Shown piece by piece: positions 52,487 to 60,317 of a stretch of 64,000 nt of DNA. This DNA comes from Deltaproteobacteria bacterium (lineage in GTDB: Bacteria; Desulfobacterota; GWC2-55-46), in the NCBI GenBank assembly GCA_016218105.1, contig JACRET010000095.1, positions 1 to 64,000 on the forward strand, given 5' to 3'. Both the position numbers and the translations under genes were made by a program. The notes beneath the pieces were generated by a model that saw nothing but the letters and a program-made list of their open reading frames with translations, searched no databases and was not told the DNA's origin. The stretch's first letter is position 1. Every line of letters starts with the position of its first letter.

Positions 52487-52969
52487 TCATGCGAGCATGG
52501 AGCTGTCTACCACAAGCCGTAAGTTGATGGATTTCAGCAGAACGCTCACTCGTTCCATCCCGTTAAGCTCTTTTTCAAAAACGGCGTCGAAACCCTCGAA
52601 GGGGCCACCTTTCAGAATGACTGTTTCACCCGGCCTGAACCCACGCCTTATTACCACGCAGCCGTCTTCGATCCTGGACGTTATGGATTCTATTATCCGT
52701 TCGCTTACCTCGGCAGGGCCGGAGTCGTTGCCGAGTACGTTTTTTACCCCACGCGTATACCTTATCTGGTGGTAGTCCCTGATCTTGTCGAATTTGACAA
52801 AGAGGTAGCATGGGAAGAGCGGGGAGGTTATCTCCGCAATTTTCCGCCTGTAAAATTTCCGCTCCCTGATCTTGGGATTCAATAGTTTGTAGCCGGCGCC
52901 CGATAGCAGATAAGTGACCTTGTCCTCGTTCCACGGTTTTGTATACAGCAGATACCAGCTAAGCATCAT
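52487..52969 (-). CDS. NusG-like transcription antiterminator (RfaH/UpxY family)
   Basis: A 160-residue specialised NusG paralogue. The N-terminal NGN domain (SWYLLYTKPWNEDKVTYLL; ITSPLFPCYLFVKFD) contacts RNA polymerase; the C-terminal KOW domain (FRPGETVILKGGPFEGFDAVF) would contact ribosome or Rho. RfaH and UpxY relatives let polymerase read through long polysaccharide operons. Here it sits after the export genes and before the sugar-pathway genes, over 26 kb from the end of the locus, a fitting place. The gap upstream (52970-53076) has no clear promoter. Confidence 0.88.
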   Translation of the reverse strand: MMLSWYLLYTKPWNEDKVTYLLSGAGYKLLNPKIRERKFYRRKIAEITSPLFPCYLFVKFDKIRDYHQIRYTRGVKNVLGNDSGPAEVSERIIESITSRIEDGCVVIRRGFRPGETVILKGGPFEGFDAVFEKELNGMERVSVLLKSINLRLVVDSSMLA

Positions 52970-53076
52970 CCCTCCGTACGGGCCTTATGATAATAGTAGC
53001 CGCCTCAAACACTCTGTTTGTCCTCGGTTACGCCCATGAGTTTTTCCTGGTGAGTGAGGCTGAGGCGCTTGATTTG

Positions 53077-54072
53077 TTAATAATAATACTTGTTCATGTG
53101 CATATGGTCAGCGCCGTTAAGGACGATACCGAGAAGGCCCGCCTCAGGCAGGGACTTGGCGGCTTTTTTCACAATGTCCTTGGGCGTTGAGCCGGCCCTC
53201 ACGACCAGCAGGAACGCGTCTATTGATTTTGAGATCATGCTAATATCGACGAGCGGGAGTATCGGCGGGCAGTCCACAATCACATAGTCGAAGTCTTCCC
53301 TGGCCCTCGTCATCAAATTCCTCATCTGGGGCGAGTCCAGGAGCAGAGAGGAGTTCTTTACGCTGCACCGGGCGGGCAGAAAATACAGGTTCGTGTCCTC
53401 CAGCCTGTTTATCGCGGAGCGAACATCCGCGTCTCCCTTAAGGACGTCCACAAGGCCGTAAAGCCTGCCCATGTTGAGGTAATCCGATGAGATCGCCGGG
53501 TTTCTGAGGTCGCTCTCGATAACCAGGACTTTTTTCTTGAATTCAGCCGCCATGATGTAAGCGAGGTTCAGGGTCGTGACGGTCTTTCCCTCTCCCTTTA
53601 TCGCGCTGGTCACGGCAAAGCTCTTGAAGGAATTCTTGAGGCACATCTGTTCAAGCTTGTTGAAGAGTATCCTGTATTTCTCCGAAAACATGGGGTCGGA
53701 GTTATCCATTACCGTAATGGCTTTTTTAAGGCTTAACTTATCCCTGAACGCGCCTGCCTCCGTGTATTCCTCGAATATGTCTTTGCCGGACGCTACCGAG
53801 TTCACGTCCCACTCTTTTCTTTTTTCGATATGCTCCGCCTTTAAGTAATCGTCGTAAGCCCTTCTTTTTGACGGGTCTGAAAGCGTTGAGTACATGTCGA
53901 GCAGCTCTGAAAGCTTTTGTTCCCTCTCTTCGCTGGTGTAAAGGGAGTAGACCGCCACTGAATCTTCAGAGTAAAGCGTCTTTGCCTTCCTGTACGCGAG
54001 TTCTATTTCATCCGGGGTCGCGCTGAGGGATATCTCCAGGATCTCGTAATAGTTCTTTTCGTTTTTCTGCAT
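53077..54072 (-). CDS. BY-type tyrosine kinase with N-terminal J-like domain
   Basis: A 331-residue cytoplasmic kinase. Residues about 120-331 are a BY-kinase: Walker A SAIKGEGKTVTTLNLA, A' VLVIESDLRNP and Walker B VIVDCPP, and the C-terminal tail ends HMHMNKYYY, the tyrosine cluster that is autophosphorylated. Residues about 5-75 form a J-like four-helix region (YYEILEISLSATPDEIELAYR; LSDPSKRRAYDDYL) without the HPD tripeptide. This J-like segment is known from Desulfobacterota HTH/RodZ-type proteins and may be a protein-binding module. It follows a Wzz-like gene and a MinD-like ATPase, and should control polysaccharide length and export. Confidence 0.85.
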   Translation of the reverse strand: MQKNEKNYYEILEISLSATPDEIELAYRKAKTLYSEDSVAVYSLYTSEEREQKLSELLDMYSTLSDPSKRRAYDDYLKAEHIEKRKEWDVNSVASGKDIFEEYTEAGAFRDKLSLKKAITVMDNSDPMFSEKYRILFNKLEQMCLKNSFKSFAVTSAIKGEGKTVTTLNLAYIMAAEFKKKVLVIESDLRNPAISSDYLNMGRLYGLVDVLKGDADVRSAINRLEDTNLYFLPARCSVKNSSLLLDSPQMRNLMTRAREDFDYVIVDCPPILPLVDISMISKSIDAFLLVVRAGSTPKDIVKKAAKSLPEAGLLGIVLNGADHMHMNKYYY

Positions 54073-54084
54073 GATAAATCCCTT

Positions 54085-55131
54085 TTAGAATGAATTTAAG
54101 GTTTGGGAGTCACGCCTGTTGATGTTTCTGTTGAGCAGTTCCTTAAGGCAAGCTTCGATCCCTCTGGCTGCGGTGGACTGGGCGTAATGCACCATGAGCG
54201 GCCTTCTGGTTCTTACGGACTCTCCAACAGCATCCTCGTAAGATACGGCTCCGAGATAGCGGATATCGACCCCGAAATAATCCGTGCACGCTTTTTTGAT
54301 AGAGTAGCCGATATCCCCGTCTTCCGGCCTCCTCGATTGGTTCATTATCATCGAAATGGACGACCCTCCGACGTACTCGCGCAGCATCCTGCCCTGCCCG
54401 GAATCGAGGTTCTGGAGCTGCCCGATGATATCGGATACGGTCTTAACCCGCTGCGGCCATTTTTCGCTGAATATCTTCTGGAGCATGTCTTTCAGTCTTC
54501 CGTCCTCCTGGGAATCCGAGAGGTTCTTGATCTTTCTTAAAAAAAGGCATTTAAGGAATCTGTAGTTGTTTTCTATCGTCGTAGGCTCAGGCGTTGAAAG
54601 TATTATGCCTTCGCCGCCAAGGAGGAAAATGTCCAGGAGGTTGGCTGACGTGCCTGGGCCGATATCGAGTATTACATTGTCATACGGAAGCTTTCTCAGC
54701 GCTTCCTTAAGCCTCGCTATCTTGGCGGGGTTTATGTCAGCTATGTCGAGAGAGTCTTTCGCTCCGCTTATAAGGTCGAGCCCAGGCACCGGCGTTTTAA
54801 TGATAAGCGATTGAATGTCGGAGATCTCTTCTTTAAGAAAACTCGACAAGGCAAGCCTTCCGCCGTCTGTGCCGAGAAATGTATGGAGATTGGCGGCCCC
54901 GAGGTCGGCGTCTATCAGTAGAACGGTCTTGCCCATCCTGGAGAGCGAAACGCCCAGATTAGAGGCGATAAAGCTCTTGCCGACCCCGCCTTTCCCGCCC
55001 CCTACAGACCATATGGAGGGGCCGTAGAAGTCAACGCAGGGGAGGGGCTTGAATTGATAAACTTCCTTTTCCGCCTTCAATTCCAGCTCCTTGTCCCTGA
55101 ATATCTTTTTGAGCCAGTCGAAGTTGAACAA
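54085..55131 (-). CDS. MinD/FlhG-like P-loop ATPase
   Basis: A 348-residue ATPase with the deviant Walker A of the ParA/MinD group, SVGGGKGGVGKSFIASNLG, Walker A' LLIDADLGAANLH, and VILDIGPGTSANLL. It is longer than MinD and has a FlhG-like body (TTIENNYRFLKCLF). The N-terminus (FDWLKKIFRDKELELKAEKEV) may be an amphipathic helix. MinD/FlhG proteins place machinery at the cell pole. Sitting between wzz and the tyrosine kinase in an EPS operon suggests it positions the polysaccharide apparatus. No function in this setting is known to me. It is two bases after the Wzz stop. Confidence 0.8.
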   Translation of the reverse strand: MFNFDWLKKIFRDKELELKAEKEVYQFKPLPCVDFYGPSIWSVGGGKGGVGKSFIASNLGVSLSRMGKTVLLIDADLGAANLHTFLGTDGGRLALSSFLKEEISDIQSLIIKTPVPGLDLISGAKDSLDIADINPAKIARLKEALRKLPYDNVILDIGPGTSANLLDIFLLGGEGIILSTPEPTTIENNYRFLKCLFLRKIKNLSDSQEDGRLKDMLQKIFSEKWPQRVKTVSDIIGQLQNLDSGQGRMLREYVGGSSISMIMNQSRRPEDGDIGYSIKKACTDYFGVDIRYLGAVSYEDAVGESVRTRRPLMVHYAQSTAARGIEACLKELLNRNINRRDSQTLNSF

Positions 55132-55133
55132 TT

Positions 55134-56618
55134 TTATTTCCTCCCCTGAACGAGAGTTAAATTCGCCTTCTCATGTAAAGGGATGACAGGTATCGTCGTA
55201 AGAACGGGTTGTGTGAATACTCCGTCGAAATCTTCAGGCTTTCTGAAAGCCGGATTTATGAATTCGAATATAAGGACCAGTCCCGCGCCGGCAACCGCGC
55301 CCCCGAAAAGACCCAGAAAGGCGACAAGCGGCTTATTCGGCTTGGTTGGTGACTCGGGGATATTTGCCGGGTCTATTACCTTGAACCTCGCGCCTTTCTG
55401 TCTCTTCTCAAGGTTCTCCGACAATCTGGCGTTGAGTTTCTTGCCAAGAAGCGCCTGATAATTGTCGAGCGATATCTTGTGATCCCTTAAAAGATCGGCC
55501 TGTTTCTGCTCGCTGGAAGGCGTGCTCTCGACCCTTTTCTCAAAGTCGGCTATCTGTTTTCTTATCTGAACCTCGCGCTGTCTTAGATTCGAAAGCTCCG
55601 ACCCTACGGCCGAAAGCTCGCCAGTTACAACGGGCTTGCCCGCATTCCCGGCCTCGGAAGACGCCGGGGCAGGCATGGACTCAAGCTCCTTGATGCGCTT
55701 TTTTATAATGACTACATCAGGGTAGTTTTCCTTGAACATCGACAGCAGGAGGGCCAGTTCCCCCCGGAGCCTTTCAAGCTCCGCGGACACCGGAGGAAGG
55801 GCGGCGGCAGGGCTTCTCTTCAACTCCTGTTCAAGGAACACCTTCCTGTCCTCGTTGGTTCTTATCCCGGCGGCTACGTTTTGAAGCTCCATTTGCAGCC
55901 TGTCGAGCGTCCTAAGGTTCGCGTCCAGCTGCTCGGGCAGGCTCCCCATGTTTAGTTCCTTGAAACCTTTTAACTTCTGCTCCTGCTGCTCAAGCTCTTC
56001 CTTGGCCCTCTCAAGCTCATTTCCGAGGAACTCTGAAGTGCCTTCGGCGTACTGCTCTCTTGCCTTGAGGTTCTCTTCTATGAAAAGGGACGCGATAGTG
56101 TTCGTTACCTGCATGGTTACTTCAGGGTCCCTGCCGGAATATGTGATCGTAAATGCGTTTCCCCCCGTGTTCGAGGCGCCCCCTCTCTGGCGCGGAGCGT
56201 CGCCGATAACCTTGAATTCTATGTCGCTCCTCATCGCCTCGATGACCTCGTCCCTGGCTGGGGCATCCTGCGGCTCGCCTTTCAGCGCCTTGAGCGCTTT
56301 ACTTAAAAGGCCCGGCGCCTGGTGCTCATAGAGGCCGAATTCCCTGATGATCTGCTGCAACTTTGTCCTGCTGAGAATCTGCTGGCTTATTACATTAAGC
56401 CTCTGGGCGAAGGGCGTTTTGTCGGAGGGCGTCACGTATTCCTCAGGCACCTGCTGCTCTTCGACTACTATAAGCGTTGTCGAGCTGTAATATTCCGGCA
56501 GCTTGAACGCAAGCGCCAGTCCTATAATAGCGCCTGCTATGAGCGGTATTATAAAGAACCATTTCCTGTGGTAGAAAATCTCCAGATGGTCGATTATATT
56601 TTTTTTCTGTTCCATCAT
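55134..56618 (-). CDS. Wzz-type chain-length determinant
   Basis: A 494-residue inner-membrane PCP protein. TM1 near residue 20 (WFFIIPLIAGAIIGLALAF), a large periplasmic coiled-coil region (about 170-370), and TM2 near 450 (LVAFLGLFGGAVAGAGLVLIF) after the proline-rich segment IPESPTKPNKP. Like Wzc it would set chain length and open export, but its kinase domain is a separate gene. The size and PNKPL motif fit the XrtA/PEP-CTERM-linked variety. The ATG lies six bases after the outer-membrane barrel gene. Confidence 0.88.
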   Translation of the reverse strand: MMEQKKNIIDHLEIFYHRKWFFIIPLIAGAIIGLALAFKLPEYYSSTTLIVVEEQQVPEEYVTPSDKTPFAQRLNVISQQILSRTKLQQIIREFGLYEHQAPGLLSKALKALKGEPQDAPARDEVIEAMRSDIEFKVIGDAPRQRGGASNTGGNAFTITYSGRDPEVTMQVTNTIASLFIEENLKAREQYAEGTSEFLGNELERAKEELEQQEQKLKGFKELNMGSLPEQLDANLRTLDRLQMELQNVAAGIRTNEDRKVFLEQELKRSPAAALPPVSAELERLRGELALLLSMFKENYPDVVIIKKRIKELESMPAPASSEAGNAGKPVVTGELSAVGSELSNLRQREVQIRKQIADFEKRVESTPSSEQKQADLLRDHKISLDNYQALLGKKLNARLSENLEKRQKGARFKVIDPANIPESPTKPNKPLVAFLGLFGGAVAGAGLVLIFEFINPAFRKPEDFDGVFTQPVLTTIPVIPLHEKANLTLVQGRK

Positions 56619-56624
56619 GTGATT

Positions 56625-57761
56625 TTAGAACCTCCATTCGTTACCGACGAAGGTAACGTTTAGATAAACTATGTTCCTTGCGAGCCCCGTCCCAAGATTA
56701 TCCTTGCTCCACTGCTGGTAATGCGAGATCCCGGTCCCAAGATACATCCATCTGTACGGCTGCCATTTGCCGTTAATGGCGGCGTTGTATGAATTGATAT
56801 CCACATTGTGGGAAGGCTCAGTCCTGTTCTTGGCGACATTCCCCGATATCTCCGCAGTCAACTCCCTGCTGATCGTCTGCGCTATGATGAAGTTCACCCT
56901 GTCGCTGATGCTGATTTGATCGGTCAGTCCGGTCGGGTTGGTAACCTCTCTCGTATATGAGAGGGTCAAGGCCGAGTCCTTATAAATTTTTTCGATCCCG
57001 GCGCTGGCGAGCAGGTAGTAATCGTCCCCGTTCGTCCCTCTGGTGAAGACTGTGCCGCCGGAAACGTCGACGGTCATTGTAGGGGCGACCTCGTCCTTGA
57101 TCCCGGCCTTTAATGAGTGGGTCTCGACATTACTGCCGTCTGTGTTGAAATGATAATTGCTGAATGTGTAGGAGAATCGTACCTTCTCCTTCGGCCCGAA
57201 CAGATATCCGTAAGCCAGCTCGGCAGAATCTGTCCTCGTGTCCAGGAGCGCCGGATCGTCGAAGCCCAGAGTTGCTTCCTTGAGCGTCACCCCGATATCG
57301 GAGTTCTGGGTCATGGCATGGACTACGCCAAGTGACAATGTATTGGCGGTTATATCCGTGCGTGTGACGAGGATCCCGGTGTTGGTCGCCCGAAGCGAAT
57401 CCACCGTGTAATCGTATGTGTCGCCGAGATTGATCTTCGTCCTGGCGGTCAGGTTAAGACCATAGTCCAGTGTGGCCCTGTGCGTAAAATTATTGAGATC
57501 GGTGTTCAGGCTGTGATAATTTGCATCAAGCCTGTAGGAGGCGTCCAAATTATACCGCTCTCTCTTTCTTGAGATCCTGATCAGGGGCGAGGCCGATGAA
57601 ATCCAGTCATGCCTGTTGTTTTCCGATTTGCCGTTGAAACGGACGTTACTGTCGTAGCGCTCCTCGATCGTTATAGAGGGAGTTACGGTAAGGTCCTGTC
57701 CAAAGGCAACTCCTGCCCAGAGAACACACAGCAATGCGGTTACGGCAGCTCTATGGCACAA
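56625..57761 (-). CDS. Outer-membrane beta-barrel protein of EPS/PEP-CTERM loci
   Basis: A 378-residue outer-membrane protein: signal peptide (AAVTALLCVLWAGVAFG), alternating beta strands through the chain and a C-terminal aromatic end (EWRF) that barrel assembly uses. It resembles the TIGR03016/EpsL-like barrels found beside wza and wzz. It may form the outer channel or a secretion partner. The frame starts with TTG at 57761, overlapping wza by 11 bases. Confidence 0.7.
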   Translation of the reverse strand: MCHRAAVTALLCVLWAGVAFGQDLTVTPSITIEERYDSNVRFNGKSENNRHDWISSASPLIRISRKRERYNLDASYRLDANYHSLNTDLNNFTHRATLDYGLNLTARTKINLGDTYDYTVDSLRATNTGILVTRTDITANTLSLGVVHAMTQNSDIGVTLKEATLGFDDPALLDTRTDSAELAYGYLFGPKEKVRFSYTFSNYHFNTDGSNVETHSLKAGIKDEVAPTMTVDVSGGTVFTRGTNGDDYYLLASAGIEKIYKDSALTLSYTREVTNPTGLTDQISISDRVNFIIAQTISRELTAEISGNVAKNRTEPSHNVDINSYNAAINGKWQPYRWMYLGTGISHYQQWSKDNLGTGLARNIVYLNVTFVGNEWRF

Positions 57762-58488
57762 AGATCGTATCCCCCGGTCTTAGGATTATGTTCTTGTTTG
57801 ACTTTGAATTTGAATCAATGAGATCGTCAAAACGGATGTTTATCTTCTCAGGCGCGCCGAGGTCTTTCCCTTCCCTGATAAGAATGAGCTTTCTAGATGC
57901 GAACTGATTAAAGCCTCCGGCAAGGGCGATGGCCTGTATCACCGAAGTCTTTCTCATCATTGTGTATGTACCCGGATTGATAACCTCCCCCAGCACGAAT
58001 ATCCTGTAGCTTCTTACTTCCTGGACTATCACGGAGGCTACCACCGTATCCTGATATTCCTTAAGCCTCTCCACGATAATATCCCTGAGGGCGCCAGGCG
58101 TGAGCCCGGCCGCCCTGATCTCTCCTATAAGGGGGAGGGTGATCATGCCGTCAGGCCTTACTGCTACAACCTTTGATAATTCGGCGTTCCTCCAGACAGA
58201 TATCTCAAGCACGTCCTCCGTGCCGATGACGTACTCGTCCTGTACCGTCTGGGGCTGCTCTTTTGATGTCCTGGCCTTGTCATTTTCTTTGGAAACCGTC
58301 TCGGCCTTCTGCGCCTTGATGGTTTCTGTCTTGCCCGGTATATTAGTGTTGTCGCTTCTTCGGATCTCGTTCCTGGTTTCAGGTTTCTTTTTTGCATCTT
58401 CAGCGCCTGCGGGCCGCACAAAGAACACGGCTGCAAGAAAAAATGCCAACGCGTTTACCCATACGCCCGACGTCTTTTGGTCTTTCAT
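57751..58488 (-). CDS. Wza-type polysaccharide export protein
   Basis: A 245-residue periplasmic/outer-membrane export protein. A signal peptide (ALAFFLAAVFFVRPAGA) is followed by a low-complexity charged region (about 28-80), then the Poly_export domain (VIGTEDVLEISVWRNAELSKVVAVRPDGMITLPLIGEI) and a SLBB domain (FVLGEVINPGTYTMMRKTSVIQAIALAGG). It lacks a lipobox Cys and the C-terminal helix that spans the outer membrane in E. coli Wza; the next gene, a barrel, may serve instead. It starts 22 bases after the PilZ gene. Confidence 0.88.
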   Translation of the reverse strand: MKDQKTSGVWVNALAFFLAAVFFVRPAGAEDAKKKPETRNEIRRSDNTNIPGKTETIKAQKAETVSKENDKARTSKEQPQTVQDEYVIGTEDVLEISVWRNAELSKVVAVRPDGMITLPLIGEIRAAGLTPGALRDIIVERLKEYQDTVVASVIVQEVRSYRIFVLGEVINPGTYTMMRKTSVIQAIALAGGFNQFASRKLILIREGKDLGAPEKINIRFDDLIDSNSKSNKNIILRPGDTIFVP

Positions 58489-58510
58489 TAAAACCTCCGC
58501 CTTTTAAATG

Positions 58511-58858
58511 CTATTTAAGGAGTGAGAGCCCGGCTGACGATAGAGTGCGTGACACCTTTCTTGACCAGACAGCCTTTGCAGCCAGTTTTAACTTGCCTCC
58601 GAAGCTGATCGTGACAATGGAGCCTTTTTCGAGAAAATCTCCCTTGTAAATAATTCCGGCTCCCCCGTCCGAGTAGTCTATTGTCTTAGCTGCGACCATC
58701 TGCCCGTCGATTGTAAAACTCATGTCCATAAGCCTCTGTACCCTCTCGGCAGACCTGCGCTCGGAAAAGACGAAATAGCAATGAGTGCATATGACGCTTT
58801 TTCTGCCTGCCGGTATAAAGAAGGCTTTGTAGCATTCAGGGCATACCTTTAATTGCAT
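58511..58858 (-). CDS. PilZ domain protein with N-terminal zinc ribbon
   Basis: A 115-residue protein: four cysteines in two CxxC pairs (C6-x2-C9 and C24-x2-C27) form a zinc ribbon, followed by a PilZ domain with RxxxR (R35 to R39) and DxSxxG (D61-Y-S-D-G-G66), the two c-di-GMP contact motifs. It is the first gene of the EPS locus. c-di-GMP binding would likely change EPS synthesis or the export proteins encoded next. No membrane segment. Confidence 0.85.
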   Translation of the reverse strand: MQLKVCPECYKAFFIPAGRKSVICTHCYFVFSERRSAERVQRLMDMSFTIDGQMVAAKTIDYSDGGAGIIYKGDFLEKGSIVTISFGGKLKLAAKAVWSRKVSRTLSSAGLSLLK

Positions 58859-58989
58859 ATGATATTACTCACCTTGTAGTTGCCGGCTCGATCATGTTCT
58901 TATTCAATGATAGCTGAGCTTCTAACTACGGCAATCCACCAAACGAATAAAAAGGTATAAAAAAGTATTAAGACCCTCCATATACGGGA

Positions 58990-59009
58990 GTATTAGTCTG
59001 GTCTAATAC
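58990..59009. promoter_or_regulatory. 20-bp palindromic operator upstream of the EPS locus
   Basis: GTATTAG and CTAATAC form a perfect 7-bp inverted repeat with a 6-base spacer, 131 bases upstream of the PilZ start, in the 258-base gap between gspF and the EPS locus. It fits a dimeric regulator site. I cannot assign the regulator or place a secure promoter near it. Confidence 0.45.
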
Positions 59010-59116
59010 CAAAGTAGTAATGTGTAAGGTTAAATAGGGTAGGGACAGGCCGGGCGCTTTACGGCGTAAGCAGGGGGTTGAGCGGCGCCTGTAAGCGCCA
59101 GCCAGCCATCTTACCC

Positions 59117-60316
59117 TCAGTGAATTATCTGATTTAGTTCGAAGATCGGAAGGAGTATCGCGAGTACGATAAAGCCTACTATAACGCCCATCGCCAGTAT
59201 GAGAAGCGGCTCAAGGAGGTTCATCGCGCGTTTGACGCCGCGCTCGAAGTCAAGGGTGTACGTCTCGGCGGTCTTGATAAGCATATCGTCAAGGCTGCCG
59301 CTCCTCTCACCAACGCTTATCATATGGGTCACTATCTGCGGGATTGCCTTATGCTTTTTAAGGCTTGCGGAAAGCGAGGTTCCCCCAGTGCAGTCTGTAA
59401 TAGCCGTGTCGAGTATCTTATCATAAACCGCGTGGTTTAAGACCTCCCTGGTTATTTCGAGGGCCTTGAGGAGCTGGACCCCGCTTTTAAGCAGGCTTCC
59501 GAGTGTGCGTGTGAAGTTTGAGATGTAGAAGTCGGAGGCGAGCTTGCCGAACCAGGGCAGTTCAAGGAGGAGCCGGTCGGAGAAAGTTTTTCCTTTTGGT
59601 GTCCTCACATAACGGCGGGCGAGCCATATCGAGCCGCCTGTCCCTATGATGATAGCGGGCCAGTATGATTTTACGATACCGGTGAGGGCGAGCAGCACCT
59701 TCGTGATCAGCGGCAGCATGTTCTTGGTGTCGTCAAAGATACGGGTGATCTTGGGTATGACGAAGGCGAAGAGGAATGAGAGTATCGCCGCGCCTACAAA
59801 ACACATGAGCGCCGGGTAGGTGAGGGCGGCCTTGACCTCGCTCACTATCTTGGCACGCGCTTCCAGGTAATCAGCCAGCTGCAATAGGGCTTTATCGAGC
59901 GAGCCGCTTGCTTCGCCCGCTGTTACAAGTCCCTTGTAAAAAGGGGAGAATACATCAGGGTAAGGCGCAAGGGCTGTTGTGAGAGAGCTGCCCCCGGCAA
60001 CGCTCTCTTTTATATTGATCAGTATCGATCTGAGCCTCGCGTTGTCCGTATTGTTTGTAAGTATCAATAGGGCTTCGGGGAGAGCGGTTCCGGTTGAAAG
60101 CAAGGTGGCGAGCTGTCTCGTCGTAAGTGTAAGGGCCTGGCTGGAGACCGCCGCGTTGAAAAACCGACCTCCGGCAAACTCGGCTTCGGATACATCCGCC
60201 GGGAAAAGGCCCGTATTTTTAATCAACTGCACGGCATCTTTGATCCCTGCAGCCTCAATATTGCCGGCAACGGGCTTTCCGCCGCTGTCATATGCTTTAT
60301 ATCTGAATGTAGGCAT
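59117..60316 (-). CDS. gspF: Type II secretion inner-membrane protein GspF
   Basis: A 399-residue inner-membrane platform protein. Two T2SSF domains (about 60-200 and 265-390) are each followed by membrane spans, and the signatures SGEASGSLDKALLQLADYLEAR and SVGERSGSLDDMLIKTAETY are present. It lies after gspE with a one-base gap (TAG C ATG). It closes the gsp cluster as seen here; pseudopilin genes are not next to it. Confidence 0.95.
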   Translation of the reverse strand: MPTFRYKAYDSGGKPVAGNIEAAGIKDAVQLIKNTGLFPADVSEAEFAGGRFFNAAVSSQALTLTTRQLATLLSTGTALPEALLILTNNTDNARLRSILINIKESVAGGSSLTTALAPYPDVFSPFYKGLVTAGEASGSLDKALLQLADYLEARAKIVSEVKAALTYPALMCFVGAAILSFLFAFVIPKITRIFDDTKNMLPLITKVLLALTGIVKSYWPAIIIGTGGSIWLARRYVRTPKGKTFSDRLLLELPWFGKLASDFYISNFTRTLGSLLKSGVQLLKALEITREVLNHAVYDKILDTAITDCTGGTSLSASLKKHKAIPQIVTHMISVGERSGSLDDMLIKTAETYTLDFERGVKRAMNLLEPLLILAMGVIVGFIVLAILLPIFELNQIIH

Positions 60317-60317
60317 G

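Noticed and set aside
58859-59116. Sigma-54 promoter upstream of the EPS locus
   Set aside because: PrsR implies one, but no GG-N10-GC with the right context was found here or in the other gaps I read.
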